NCBI GenBank assembly: GCA_014801655.1
Contig: JAAVDT010000057.1
Location: 15,108-28,326 of the forward strand
Length of the DNA stretch: 13,219 nucleotides
Reading direction: 5' to 3'
DNA from: Bacteroides sp.
GTDB taxonomy: Bacteria > Bacteroidota > Bacteroidia > Bacteroidales > Muribaculaceae
The notes under the pieces: model-generated
What the model was told of the DNA's origin: nothing
The model's input: only the letters and a program-made list of their open reading frames with translations
Database searches by the model: none
Shown: in pieces, positions 7,766 to 13,219 of the stretch
Layout of the letters: each line of letters starts with the position of its first letter
Position numbering within the stretch: the first letter of the stretch is position 1
Translations under genes and position numbers: made by a program

Positions 7766-9013
7766 ATGATGAAAATGTTATCAAAAGCGCTCATCGCACT
7801 CATGCTCCCCGGCGCGCTCCTCTGCTCCTGCAGCGACGACAACGACGACGACCAGCCCAAAGCCCCCGTCACAGAACCCGAGTTCACAGTGCCCGCCAAC
7901 GCCACCGACCTCTCCGCCGAAGGAACCGCAAACTGCTACATCCTCGCCCCCGGCACATCAGGCGCTTTCAACGCAAAATACAAAGGCAACTCAACAACCC
8001 TCGAAATCGGCCCCGCAGCCGGAGCGACACTCCTCTGGCAGACAAAGCCCGGACTCATCACATATCTCAACTTCGACAAAACCGCCGGCCGAATCTACGT
8101 CGAAACCGACGCCTCCGACCCACAGCCGGGCAATGCCCTCGTGGCCGCCCTCGACGCCACAGGCAACATCCTCTGGAGCTGGCACATCTGGATCACAGAC
8201 TACGACCCCGCCAACGACTTCACGACATCACCCAACGCCAACGGCACAACATGGACCTTCATGGACCGCAACCTCGGAGCGACATCAACCGACCACGGCA
8301 GCTTCGACTCCTTCGGCATGCTCTACCAATGGGGACGCAAAGACCCATTCCCCGCAGCCGCCTCATTCACCGTCATGAACGACGACTACACATATGAAAA
8401 AGATGGCGAGCCCACACTCTACGACCTCCTCAACTCCCCGCTCCCGACCATAGCATCCCTCGCGGCCCCCCACGGCTCAATCGACCTCTCCATCGCCAAC
8501 CCCACCGTCTTCTACACCAATATAAAGAAAGACACCGGCGAAACCGACGAATACGGCTACCCCGTGCAAGTCGACGACTGGCTCACAGGCGACTGGATCG
8601 AAACCCCCGACGACGACCTCTGGGGTGGCGTAACCCAGGCCAAAACCATCTACGACCCCAGCCCCGTAGGCTACAAAGTGCCCACCTGCGACCCCGCCGG
8701 AGCAACTCCCTACGAATGGCTGACCTACGCCAACATGACCTGGGACAACACCGGACGAGGCGCTGAGCAAGACGGACAATGGTTCCCCGCAACCGGCACC
8801 CGCGTCTACGCCTCCGGAACCGTCGACTACCCCGAAACCGGCAACCCCTACGGAGGCCTCTGGATCGGCACAAAAGGCACCGAAGCATCCGACCTCCAGG
8901 CCTACCCCACACGCTACGGACAATACATGTTCATCATCAACGGCAAACGCACATTCAAAGTCAGCAAAGACCGCCGCTCACAAGGCATGTCAGTGCGCTG
9001 CGTCCGCGAATAA
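7766..9013 (+). CDS. Surface-exported lipoprotein with NCYI and FISUMP-like regions
   Basis: A 415-residue secreted protein of unknown function. The N-terminus is a lipoprotein signal peptide: basic MMKMLSK, hydrophobic stretch, then LLCSC with lipid attachment most likely at Cys22 (Cys20 possible). The following SDDNDDD is the acidic lipoprotein export signal that sends Bacteroidota lipoproteins to the cell surface. Residues 57-63 (NCYILAP) and ILWSWHIWITDY (135-146) match a domain common in Bacteroidales surface and fimbria-associated proteins. FMDRNLGA (165-172), GMLYQWGRKDPF (184-195) and the ending GMSVRCVRE match the FISUMP-type (Fibrobacter major paralogous domain) pattern. No catalytic motif, no SusC/D partner and no fimbrillin genes are next to it. 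It has its own promoter and a hairpin after the stop. Coding-strand composition is strongly C-rich. The ligand is not predictable from this window. Confidence 0.85.
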   Translation: MMKMLSKALIALMLPGALLCSCSDDNDDDQPKAPVTEPEFTVPANATDLSAEGTANCYILAPGTSGAFNAKYKGNSTTLEIGPAAGATLLWQTKPGLITYLNFDKTAGRIYVETDASDPQPGNALVAALDATGNILWSWHIWITDYDPANDFTTSPNANGTTWTFMDRNLGATSTDHGSFDSFGMLYQWGRKDPFPAAASFTVMNDDYTYEKDGEPTLYDLLNSPLPTIASLAAPHGSIDLSIANPTVFYTNIKKDTGETDEYGYPVQVDDWLTGDWIETPDDDLWGGVTQAKTIYDPSPVGYKVPTCDPAGATPYEWLTYANMTWDNTGRGAEQDGQWFPATGTRVYASGTVDYPETGNPYGGLWIGTKGTEASDLQAYPTRYGQYMFIINGKRTFKVSKDRRSQGMSVRCVRE

Positions 9014-9089
9014 TCCCCCCACGCACCACCACTGCACACACACACCGACATAAAAAAGTTAGAAAGTTAGATAATTGATAGAAACGACC

Positions 9090-9124
9090 GACCGGAGCCG
9101 GGACCACCATCCCCGACTCCGGTC
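9090..9124 (+). terminator. Hairpin downstream of lipoprotein gene
   Basis: GACCGGAGCCGGG (9090-9102) pairs with CCCGACTCCGGTC (9112-9124) with one mismatch, about 76 nt after the stop. The following sequence is only moderately T-rich, so termination rather than simple 3'-end protection is not certain. Confidence 0.5.
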
Positions 9125-9220
9125 AGTCATATTCTCCCCATCACGCCCCTCACACTCCCACTTTTTGCAACCAACCGAAAAAATCTCCCCAAAAAAATTT
9201 TTTTAACCAAAAAAACTTAT

Positions 9221-9228
9221 TACATTTG
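9221..9228 (+). promoter_or_regulatory. Promoter of leader/small RNA upstream of the HTH gene
   Basis: TACATTTG is a perfect TAnnTTTG box in an otherwise geneless region. No TTTG -33 box lies at 19-21 nt; the upstream sequence is an A/T tract. Transcription would start near 9233-9236. Confidence 0.55.
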
Positions 9229-9240
9229 CGTCCCAACGCC

Positions 9241-9309
9241 ATGACAACAACACGAAGAAATAGAGATTTCTTCACATCAGGGCAACGCAACATCTTGATA
9301 CATAGCTGA
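9241..9309 (+). CDS. Possible 22-residue leader peptide
   Basis: An ATG about 5-8 nt after the predicted transcript start opens 22 codons (MTTTRRNRDFFTSG and on, ending NILIHS) before a TGA. The peptide is basic and Thr/Arg-rich, with no run of one amino acid typical of amino-acid attenuators. It spans the 9254-9273 hairpin, so translation would disrupt that stem. Position is the main support; it may simply be chance. Confidence 0.22.
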   Translation: MTTTRRNRDFFTSGQRNILIHS

Positions 9310-9464
9310 CTTCGTCGACAAACATCCATCGTCTGTCAGGAAACCGCCAAAAAAACAAAACCACACTGTCCGCCGCTTAGGAACCCCGCAGTCAGTCCAA
9401 CCTTCACCCCCGCATCACCGGCGCGCCACCACGGCCCCCCTCCGATGCAACCCAATCCCAAACA

Positions 9465-9569
9465 CGGGGCGAGGACGGACCATTGCACACATCCTTGAGG
9501 ACAAGGCGCTTGGCGGTGCCTCAGGCAGAAGGATAGACACATGGACCGTTCCGCCCCGCTTCTTTTTTT
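9465..9569 (+). terminator. Hairpin domain plus T-run before the HTH gene
   Basis: A long-range stem (9465-9471 with 9552-9558) encloses the inner hairpin 9491-9534 and is directly followed by TTCTTTTTTT (9560-9569). This fits intrinsic termination 36 nt before the HTH start. The loop is unusually large for a terminator. Confidence 0.4.
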
Positions 9570-9605
9570 ACATAATCAATAGTACTTAACCCCACCCACC
9601 CAAGC

Positions 9606-9866
9606 ATGTCACATCAAATATTCATCGGAAAACTAATCCAAGAAGAACTGCGCCGCCAACAACGCACCGTCGTCTGGCTCGCGCAAGCCCTAAAATGCAA
9701 CCGCACAAACATCTACAAAATATTCCACCGGCCAAACATCGACACCGACCTCCTCCTCCAAATCTCACTCCTGCTCGACTGCGACTTCTTCCGCATCTAC
9801 TCCCGCGCATTCGCCTCCGACCGCCAAACCCCCGCCGACCCCGTCCCACAGCACCCCGCCGAATAA
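9606..9866 (+). CDS. Small HTH (XRE/Cro-like) DNA-binding protein
   Basis: An 86-residue protein of a family common in Bacteroidales. Residues 7-60 form a compact helical DNA-binding domain: GKLIQEELRRQQRTVVWLAQAL, then the recognition part KCNRTNIYKIFHRPNIDTDLL, then QISLLLDCDFFRIYS. The last 20 residues (DRQTPADPVPQHPAE) are a disordered Pro-rich tail. There is no ligand domain and no toxin partner next to it. No promoter box lies in the 36 nt upstream, so it may be expressed by read-through of the structured leader starting near 9235. It is followed 51 nt later by the adenosyltransferase gene, which has its own promoter. Target genes cannot be predicted. Confidence 0.8.
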   Translation: MSHQIFIGKLIQEELRRQQRTVVWLAQALKCNRTNIYKIFHRPNIDTDLLLQISLLLDCDFFRIYSRAFASDRQTPADPVPQHPAE

Positions 9867-9882
9867 TCCCCCCCCGACCCAC

Positions 9883-9913
9883 TTGGTCAAATCAAAAAAA
9901 AAACGTAGGTTTG
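9883..9913 (+). promoter_or_regulatory. Adenosyltransferase gene promoter
   Basis: TTGG (9883-9886), 19-nt spacer, TAGGTTTG (9906-9913). The ATG is at 9918, five bases after the -7 box, so the mRNA should be leaderless or nearly so. Confidence 0.7.
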
Positions 9914-9917
9914 CAAC

Positions 9918-10475
9918 ATGAAAAAATCCAAACTCTACACCCGCACCGGCGACACCGGACAAACATCACTCATCGGCGGCGCCCGCGCCGACAAAGACTC
10001 CGCACGCCTCGAAGCCTACGGCACTCTCGACGAACTCAACGCCCACATAGGCCTCCTCCACTCCCTCGCCACCGACCCCCGCGTCAGCGCCACACTCCTC
10101 TGGCTCCAACACCGCCTCTTCGACATCGGAGCCTACCTCGCCTGCCCCCCCGACTCAACATTCCAAATCCCCGTCGGAGTCACCCCCGCCGACATCACAC
10201 GCCTCGAAACCGACATCGACACCCTCGACGCCACCCTCCCACCCCTCAACAACTTCGTCCTCCCATCCGGCACCCCCGACGCCGCCCATGCCCACATAGC
10301 ACGCACCATAGCCCGCCGAGCCGAACGCCGCATCATCACCCTCGCCCGCACCGCCACCATCCATCCCGACCTCCTGCGTTTCATCAACCGACTCAGCGAC
10401 TACCTCTTCGCACTCGCCCGATTTAACAACATTTCCGCACATGTCAATGAAATATTTTGGCATAAAGATTGTTAG
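9918..10475 (+). CDS. PduO-type ATP:cob(I)alamin adenosyltransferase
   Basis: It transfers the adenosyl group of ATP to cob(I)alamin, making coenzyme B12 for enzymes such as methylmalonyl-CoA mutase, used in Bacteroidales propionate metabolism. The 185 residues are standard for the family. The ATP-binding N-terminus YTRTGDTGQTSLIGG (7-21) and the segment EAYGTLDELNAHIG (32-45) are intact. The central FVLPSGTPDAAHAHIARTIARRAER (113-137) carries the conserved Arg residues, and NRLSDYLFALAR (157-168) is the cobalamin-side helix. The final 15 codons are more A/T-rich than the rest. No other cobalamin genes and no B12 riboswitch are seen, and the near-leaderless promoter leaves no room for one. 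It is followed 90 nt later by the DUF2795 gene. Confidence 0.95.
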   Translation: MKKSKLYTRTGDTGQTSLIGGARADKDSARLEAYGTLDELNAHIGLLHSLATDPRVSATLLWLQHRLFDIGAYLACPPDSTFQIPVGVTPADITRLETDIDTLDATLPPLNNFVLPSGTPDAAHAHIARTIARRAERRIITLARTATIHPDLLRFINRLSDYLFALARFNNISAHVNEIFWHKDC

Positions 10476-10498
10476 ATAAAATAGAATGTGTATTTTTG
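10469..10498 (+). promoter_or_regulatory. DUF2795 gene promoter
   Basis: TTG (10469-10471, end of the adenosyltransferase gene), 19 nt, TATTTTTG (10491-10498). It predicts a leader of about 60 nt containing a short GC hairpin (GGCCC 10512-10516 with GGGCC 10523-10527). Confidence 0.7.
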
Positions 10499-10565
10499 CG
10501 ACACAAAACCCGGCCCAACCCCGGGCCACATCAACTAATATAAAAATCTATAAATATAACTCACT

Positions 10566-10787
10566 ATGTATTGGACACTTGAACTTGCTTCCAAACTCGA
10601 AGACGCCCCCTGGCCCGCAACCCGCGAAGAACTCATCGACTACGCAATGCGCTCCGGCGCCCCCCTCGAAGTAATCGAAAACCTCCAGGAAATCGAAGAC
10701 GAAGGCGAAACCTACGAATCCATCGAAGACATCTGGCCCGACTACCCCTCCAAAGAAGACTTCCTCTTCAACGAAGACGAATACTAA
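10566..10787 (+). CDS. Small acidic DUF2795 family protein
   Basis: A 73-residue, strongly acidic protein. MYWTLELASKLEDAPWPATREELIDYAMRSGAPLEVIENLQ (residues 1-41, the DUF2795 helical region) is followed by an acidic tail rich in Glu, Asp and aromatics (YESIEDIW, FLFNEDEY). Members are widespread in Bacteroidales with near-fixed length; the molecular function is not established. There is no signal peptide or membrane segment, so it is cytoplasmic. It has its own promoter and a strong terminator, so it forms its own transcription unit. Confidence 0.88.
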   Translation: MYWTLELASKLEDAPWPATREELIDYAMRSGAPLEVIENLQEIEDEGETYESIEDIWPDYPSKEDFLFNEDEY

Positions 10788-10829
10788 ACCGAAATAAGGC
10801 GAAATCATCACCTTAAATAATTAAAATAC

Positions 10830-10873
10830 AAGCGATTGACAAGTGAAATGATAAACTTGCCAATCGCTTTTTC
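10830..10873 (+). terminator. Rho-independent terminator of DUF2795 gene
   Basis: AAGCGATTGACAAGT (10830-10844) pairs with ACTTGCCAATCGCTT (10855-10869) with one mismatch and a 10-nt loop, followed by a T-rich tail (TTTTTCTATCTTTT). Confidence 0.92.
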
Positions 10874-10919
10874 TATCTTTTCAGCGCAAAATAAACTTGC
10901 CTATTTCCAGATACTTAGG

Positions 10920-10941
10920 GTGTGTTTGAATTTAAACACAC
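10920..10941. promoter_or_regulatory. Palindrome upstream of rhuM, possible operator
   Basis: A perfect 8-bp inverted repeat GTGTGTTT-GAATTT-AAACACAC ends 17 bases before the rhuM -33 box. It lacks a T-run on either side, so a DNA-binding site is more likely than a terminator, but no regulator is identified. Confidence 0.4.
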
Positions 10942-10958
10942 TCTTGCTCCGCCGAAAA

Positions 10959-10990
10959 TTTGTTTACTCACCAATTATCGCTTATTTTTG
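10959..10990 (+). promoter_or_regulatory. rhuM promoter
   Basis: TTTG (10959-10962), 20 nt, TATTTTTG (10983-10990) is a full consensus Bacteroidota promoter. The transcript would start around 10994-10998, about 10 nt before the rhuM ATG. A 9-codon ORF begins at 10994 in another frame and overlaps the rhuM start. Confidence 0.8.
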
Positions 10991-11006
10991 TAAATGAAAA
11001 AACTAA

Positions 11007-12014
11007 ATGGCAATGGACGATAATAACCAAATAATCATATATCAGAGCGAGGATGGTGAAACCCGTATAGAGGTGAAGTTTACGGGTGAGACTGTGTGGC
11101 TTTCGCAGCAGCAGCTTTGCGAACTATATAACACGAGTAAGTCTAATGTCAGTGAGCACATTAAGCACATCTTCGAAGACGGAGAACTTGATGAGGAATC
11201 AGTTGTTCGGAAATTCCGAACAACTGCCGCTGATGGCAAATCCTACAATGTCACATTCTATAATCTTGACATGATTATTTCGTTGGGATATAGGATTCGG
11301 TCGGTGATTGCCACGCATTTCAGGCGGTGGGCTACCGAGCGGCTGAAGGAGTACATTATCAAGGGATTTACCATGGATGATGAGCGGCTGAAAGGGAATG
11401 GCGGTGGTGCTTATTGGCGTGAACTTCTTGACAGAATCCGCGATATCCGTTCGTCAGAGAAGGTGATGTATCGGCAGGTGCTTGACCTATATGCCACGGC
11501 GGTAGATTATGACCCTCGTTCGGAGATTTCTGTTGAGTTCTTCAAGATTGTGCAAAACAAGCTTCATTTCGCGGCTCACGGCAATACTGCAGCGGAGGTG
11601 ATTTACAAACGTGCCAATGCGGATGCTCCGATGATGGGGCTGACCTCATTCAAGGGGGATCACCCTACTCTCCGCGATGCTCAGATTGCCAAGAACTATC
11701 TTAGTGAGAACGAATTGAAGATTCTCAACAATCTTGTTTCCGGATATTTTGATTTTGCTGAAATTCAGGCAATGCGCCGTCGCCCGATGTATATGGAAGA
11801 TTACGTGAAGCAACTCGACGCCATACTATCTTCTACAGGTGAAGCTCTGCTGAATGGTTCCGGCTCTGTCAGCCATCAGCAGGCTATGGATAAAGCTCGT
11901 GAAGAATACCGCAAATTTCAAGTCCGGGAATTATCTCCGGTGGAGCGGGCCTATCTTGATACGATCAAGGCCATAAACGTCAAAGCCAAGAATAAAGGAA
12001 TATCCGAGGATTAG
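11007..12014 (+). CDS. rhuM: RhuM family protein
   Basis: A full-length 335-residue member of the family named after Salmonella RhuM (pathogenicity island SPI-3). The biochemical role is unknown. Members are found near islands, phages and restriction systems. The N-terminal part TVWLSQQQLCELYNTSKSNVSEHIKHIF (29-56) looks like an HTH DNA-binding unit. It is followed by YNLDMIISLGYRIRSVIATHFRRWATERLKEYIIKGF (85-121), the family core, reminiscent of phage antirepressor-type (Bro/KilA) proteins. The C-terminal half is mostly helical and carries a Fic-like-sounding but non-Fic stretch (FAAHGNTAAEVIYKRANAD). It lacks the HPFxxGN motif, so it is not a Fic enzyme. Codons end far less often in C than in the neighbours upstream, suggesting acquisition. 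No partner gene is adjacent: it lies between a terminator and REP repeats. ATG 11013 is an alternative start. Confidence 0.9.
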   Translation: MAMDDNNQIIIYQSEDGETRIEVKFTGETVWLSQQQLCELYNTSKSNVSEHIKHIFEDGELDEESVVRKFRTTAADGKSYNVTFYNLDMIISLGYRIRSVIATHFRRWATERLKEYIIKGFTMDDERLKGNGGGAYWRELLDRIRDIRSSEKVMYRQVLDLYATAVDYDPRSEISVEFFKIVQNKLHFAAHGNTAAEVIYKRANADAPMMGLTSFKGDHPTLRDAQIAKNYLSENELKILNNLVSGYFDFAEIQAMRRRPMYMEDYVKQLDAILSSTGEALLNGSGSVSHQQAMDKAREEYRKFQVRELSPVERAYLDTIKAINVKAKNKGISED

Positions 12015-12078
12015 TTTAGATGGTGTCTCAATGCTGTTTACTTAAGGAAAATTGAACTATATAGGACTCCCTTTTTAT

Positions 12079-12154
12079 TGTAGGGACGCACGGCTCGTGC
12101 GTTCGACGATAAATCGCTGACTTTCAGCCGGACGCACGAGCTGTGCGTCCCTAC
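12079..12154. repeat. REP-like palindromic repeats, second inverted pair
   Basis: Unit 12079-12105 (TGTAGGGACGCACGGCTCG and on) and unit 12129-12154 (CGGACGCACGAGCTGTGCG and on) are inverted copies separated by 23 nt. They belong to the family at 1-127: the outer GTAGGGACGCAC and GTGCGTCC are kept and the loop bases differ. The pair lies between convergent genes (rhuM and the 12204 gene), where it may form the 3' ends of both transcripts. Confidence 0.8.
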
Positions 12155-12203
12155 GATTTGGATGAATCGACTCAATCAGATTTTTTGTTGTAGGCGGAGG
12201 CGG

Positions 12204-12716
12204 TTAGAAGTTGAGGGTTAGGTGTTTAGGGCGGTGTGTGGGGTTGGGGGAGAGGTATTGGGCGGCGGGTTGGTGGGCTTGGTCGGCGATGTTGAGGATG
12301 ACGTTGAAGGCGTTGATGATGTTGTTGAGGTAGAGGTCGGGGGCGGCTTGGTTGAGGTGGCGGATGAGGCGGAAGATGTTGGTGCGGAGATGGTCGCGAC
12401 GGTTGTAGAGCCAGCAGAGGGCTGTGGCAAGGTCTTTGGTCAGGGGGATGATGACTTTTTCGTAGGTTTCGTAGGTTTCATAGCACTCGGAGGACTCGGA
12501 GGACTCGGAGTTCCCGGAGTTTTTTGACTCGGCTTTCTTTTGCTCGGCTCGGAGGCGACGCTGCTCGCGCTGACGGCTGAGGCGGTTGGATTTTTCGCGG
12601 ATTTTTTCTTCGATTTTTTTCTCTGCGGAGGTGGTGTTGCCGGATGTGGCGGCTTCTGTGAGCATTGCGCGGAGTTCTTCGATGGTGACGGTAAGGGTTT
12701 TGATTGATGTTTTCAT
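12204..12716 (-). CDS. Hypothetical protein with charged coiled-coil and low-complexity repeats
   Basis: I do not recognise this family. From the ATG at 12714-12716 it has 170 residues. Residues 1-30 (MKTSIKTLTVTIEELRAMLT) lead into a highly charged helix (EKKIEEKIREKSNRLSRQREQRRLRAEQ, Lys/Arg/Glu-rich, likely coiled coil). Next is a Ser/Glu/Tyr low-complexity stretch built from 9-nt tandem repeats (SESSESSE, then YETYETYE), and then a more regular helical C-terminal half with KDLATALCWLYNRRDHLRTNIFRLIRHLNQ and NAFNVILNIADQAHQ. The frame extends to 12743, but those codons overlap the -7 box TAATTTTG, so the internal ATG is preferred. No signal peptide. It is probably cytoplasmic and soluble. 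Confidence 0.65.
   Translation of the reverse strand: MKTSIKTLTVTIEELRAMLTEAATSGNTTSAEKKIEEKIREKSNRLSRQREQRRLRAEQKKAESKNSGNSESSESSECYETYETYEKVIIPLTKDLATALCWLYNRRDHLRTNIFRLIRHLNQAAPDLYLNNIINAFNVILNIADQAHQPAAQYLSPNPTHRPKHLTLNF
12461..12510 (-). repeat. In-gene 9-nt tandem repeats
   Basis: On the plus strand, two CGTAGGTTT units (12461-12478), then after a short spacer two ACTCGGAGG units and a partial third (12485-12510). Being multiples of three, copy changes would lengthen or shorten the SES/YET stretch without shifting frame. Confidence 0.8.
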
Positions 12717-12740
12717 GTCGAAAATTATGAGTTTTTTCGG

Positions 12741-12748
12741 CAAAATTA
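12741..12748 (-). promoter_or_regulatory. Promoter -7 element of the 12204-12716 gene
   Basis: TAATTTTG on the minus strand, 24 nt before the ATG at 12716. It makes a start at 12743 impossible for a transcript from this promoter. No clear -33 box. Confidence 0.5.
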
Positions 12749-12792
12749 CATCAATTTGCCACCCATGTTGCGAGAATTTGGCGAAATGGGGG

Positions 12793-13206
12793 TCAGGAGG
12801 GTTGTTCGGTGTTTTGGGGTGGGGTTTTGGTGGGGGCGGGGAGGAAGGCGAAGTAGACGGCGGCGATGAGGAGGAGGAAGGCGATGAGGTGGTTCCAGCG
12901 GATGGTTTCGCCTTTGAAGATGATGGTCACGATGATGGTGAAGATGGTGAGTGTGACTGCTTCCTGGATGACTTTCAGCTGCATGAGGGTGAAGGGGCCG
13001 CCGTTGCCGGTGTAGCCGATGCGGTTGGCGGGCACCATGAAGGAGTATTCGGCCAGGGCGAGGAGCCATGAGAAGAGGATGACGAGGTAGAGGGGCCAGT
13101 TGGTGGAGATGCCGGCGTCGGAGAGTTTGAGGTGGCCATACCAGGCGAAGGTCATGAAGATGTTGGAGACGATGAGCAGGAGTATGGTGGCGATGCGTGA
13201 ATCCAT
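12793..13206 (-). CDS. DUF486 (DMT-like) small membrane protein
   Basis: A 137-residue integral membrane protein of the DUF486 family (drug/metabolite-transporter-like fold, substrate unknown). Four hydrophobic segments are visible: about 5-24 (ATILLLIVSNIFMTFAWYGH), 38-56, 82-100 (AVTLTIFTIIVTIIF) and 106-122 (LIAFLLLIAAVYFAFL). Family marks are NIFMTFAWYGHLK (15-27), SWLLALAEY (46-54), VPANRIGY (58-65) and LMQLKVIQEAVTL (74-86). The C-terminal tail is short and Pro/Thr-rich. The gene begins 13 nt from the window edge, so its promoter and any upstream partner are not visible. The next gene downstream has its own promoter. Confidence 0.9.
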   Translation of the reverse strand: MDSRIATILLLIVSNIFMTFAWYGHLKLSDAGISTNWPLYLVILFSWLLALAEYSFMVPANRIGYTGNGGPFTLMQLKVIQEAVTLTIFTIIVTIIFKGETIRWNHLIAFLLLIAAVYFAFLPAPTKTPPQNTEQPS

Positions 13207-13219
13207 GGGCGGGGGTGTT

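Larger units (their letters stand above)
9235..9569 (+). ncRNA. Candidate structured small RNA or attenuator leader
   Basis: About 335 nt between a promoter box and a T-run. Visible pairing: an 8-bp hairpin GAAGAAAT-AGAG-ATTTCTTC (9254-9273); CTGAC (9306-9310) with GTCAG (9335-9339); and a nested domain in which CGGGGCG (9465-9471) closes with CGCCCCG (9552-9558), CCAT with ATGG, ATCCTT (9491-9496) with AAGGAT (9529-9534), and GAGG with CCTC. The domain is followed by TTCTTTTTTT. It does not match the conserved cores of tmRNA, RNase P RNA or SRP RNA that I know. It could be a free small RNA, or the attenuated 5' leader of the HTH gene, which has no other promoter. A random C-rich region could give some of these helices, so confidence is limited. 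Confidence 0.4.
9014..9605 (+). other. 592-nt intergenic region with structured transcribed segment
   Basis: No conventional gene fits. In order it holds: a hairpin ending the lipoprotein transcript (9090-9124), an A/T-rich tract including seven A followed by seven T (9191-9204), a -7 promoter box (9221-9228), a 22-codon ORF (9241-9309), and a C-rich segment with inverted repeats ending in a hairpin plus T-run (9465-9569). The last 36 nt before the HTH gene have no promoter match. Confidence 0.6.

Noticed and set aside
7705..8397. 230-codon Arg/His/Pro-rich frame overlapping the lipoprotein gene
   Set aside because: It is a shifted reading of the C-rich lipoprotein gene with biased composition and no domain.
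9336..9542. 68-codon minus-strand frame in the intergenic region
   Set aside because: There is no promoter or family match. The Cys/Gly-rich composition follows from the C-rich opposite strand.
9235..9569. tmRNA, RNase P RNA, SRP RNA or 6S RNA
   Set aside because: There is no Bacteroidota-type tag sequence, no GAGGAAAGTCC core and no SRP loop. The rod-like 3' domain vaguely recalls 6S RNA, but the 5' and 3' ends do not pair along the length.
9695..10426. 243-codon Arg/Pro/His-rich frame across the HTH and adenosyltransferase genes
   Set aside because: It overlaps two real genes in another frame; composition is a by-product of C-rich codons.
10994..11023. 9-codon ORF overlapping the rhuM start
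   Set aside because: Too short and without other support; it may only reflect chance ATG placement after the promoter.
12717..12743. Upstream start for the 12204 gene
   Set aside because: The codons overlap the TAATTTTG promoter box, so the internal ATG at 12716 is preferred.

Overview
The window looks like a chromosomal segment of a gut-type Bacteroidales bacterium, probably Muribaculaceae. The order is well supported; the family is a softer guess. The evidence is repeated Bacteroidota promoters (TTTG, about 20 nt, TAnnTTTG) in front of most genes, almost no Shine-Dalgarno sequences, a surface lipoprotein with an acidic export signal after the lipid cysteine, and Bacteroidales-type families (DUF2795, a viroplasmin-type RNase H, the HTH protein, RhuM).

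Layout. 1-249: an exact inverted pair of palindromic REP-like repeats and the gapA terminator. 250-1260 (-): glyceraldehyde-3-phosphate dehydrogenase. 1525-1950 (+): mechanosensitive channel MscL, convergent with the next cluster across a shared terminator. 2026-4464 (-): shikimate kinase aroK, a divergent alanine-dehydrogenase-fold protein lacking key catalytic residues, and an RNase H with a viroplasmin domain; the last two form a tight pair. 4517-5743: a REP-associated tyrosine transposase (RAYT) element, with a Y1 transposase fused to a second domain, bracketed by copies of its own hairpin repeat. 5837-7435 (-): PEP carboxykinase pckA with a strong terminator. 7436-7765: a divergent promoter region. 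7766-9013 (+): a secreted surface lipoprotein. 9014-9605: a long non-coding stretch with its own promoter, structured inverted repeats, a possible 22-residue leader peptide and a hairpin plus T-tract just before a small HTH gene (9606-9866). 9918-10475: PduO-type cobalamin adenosyltransferase. 10566-10787: a small acidic DUF2795 protein, followed by a textbook terminator. 11007-12014: a RhuM-family protein with different codon use, probably acquired. 12079-12154: a second REP-like inverted pair. 12204-12716 and 12793-13206 (-): a low-complexity hypothetical protein and a DUF486 membrane protein.

Functionally this is mostly core metabolism (glycolysis/gluconeogenesis via gapA and pckA, aromatic amino acid synthesis via aroK, B12 cofactor conversion, osmotic protection via mscL), with two accessory insertions (the RAYT element and rhuM). 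The two most interesting parts are the RAYT-plus-second-domain element with its matching REP repeats, and the 370-nt structured leader or small RNA upstream of the HTH gene.
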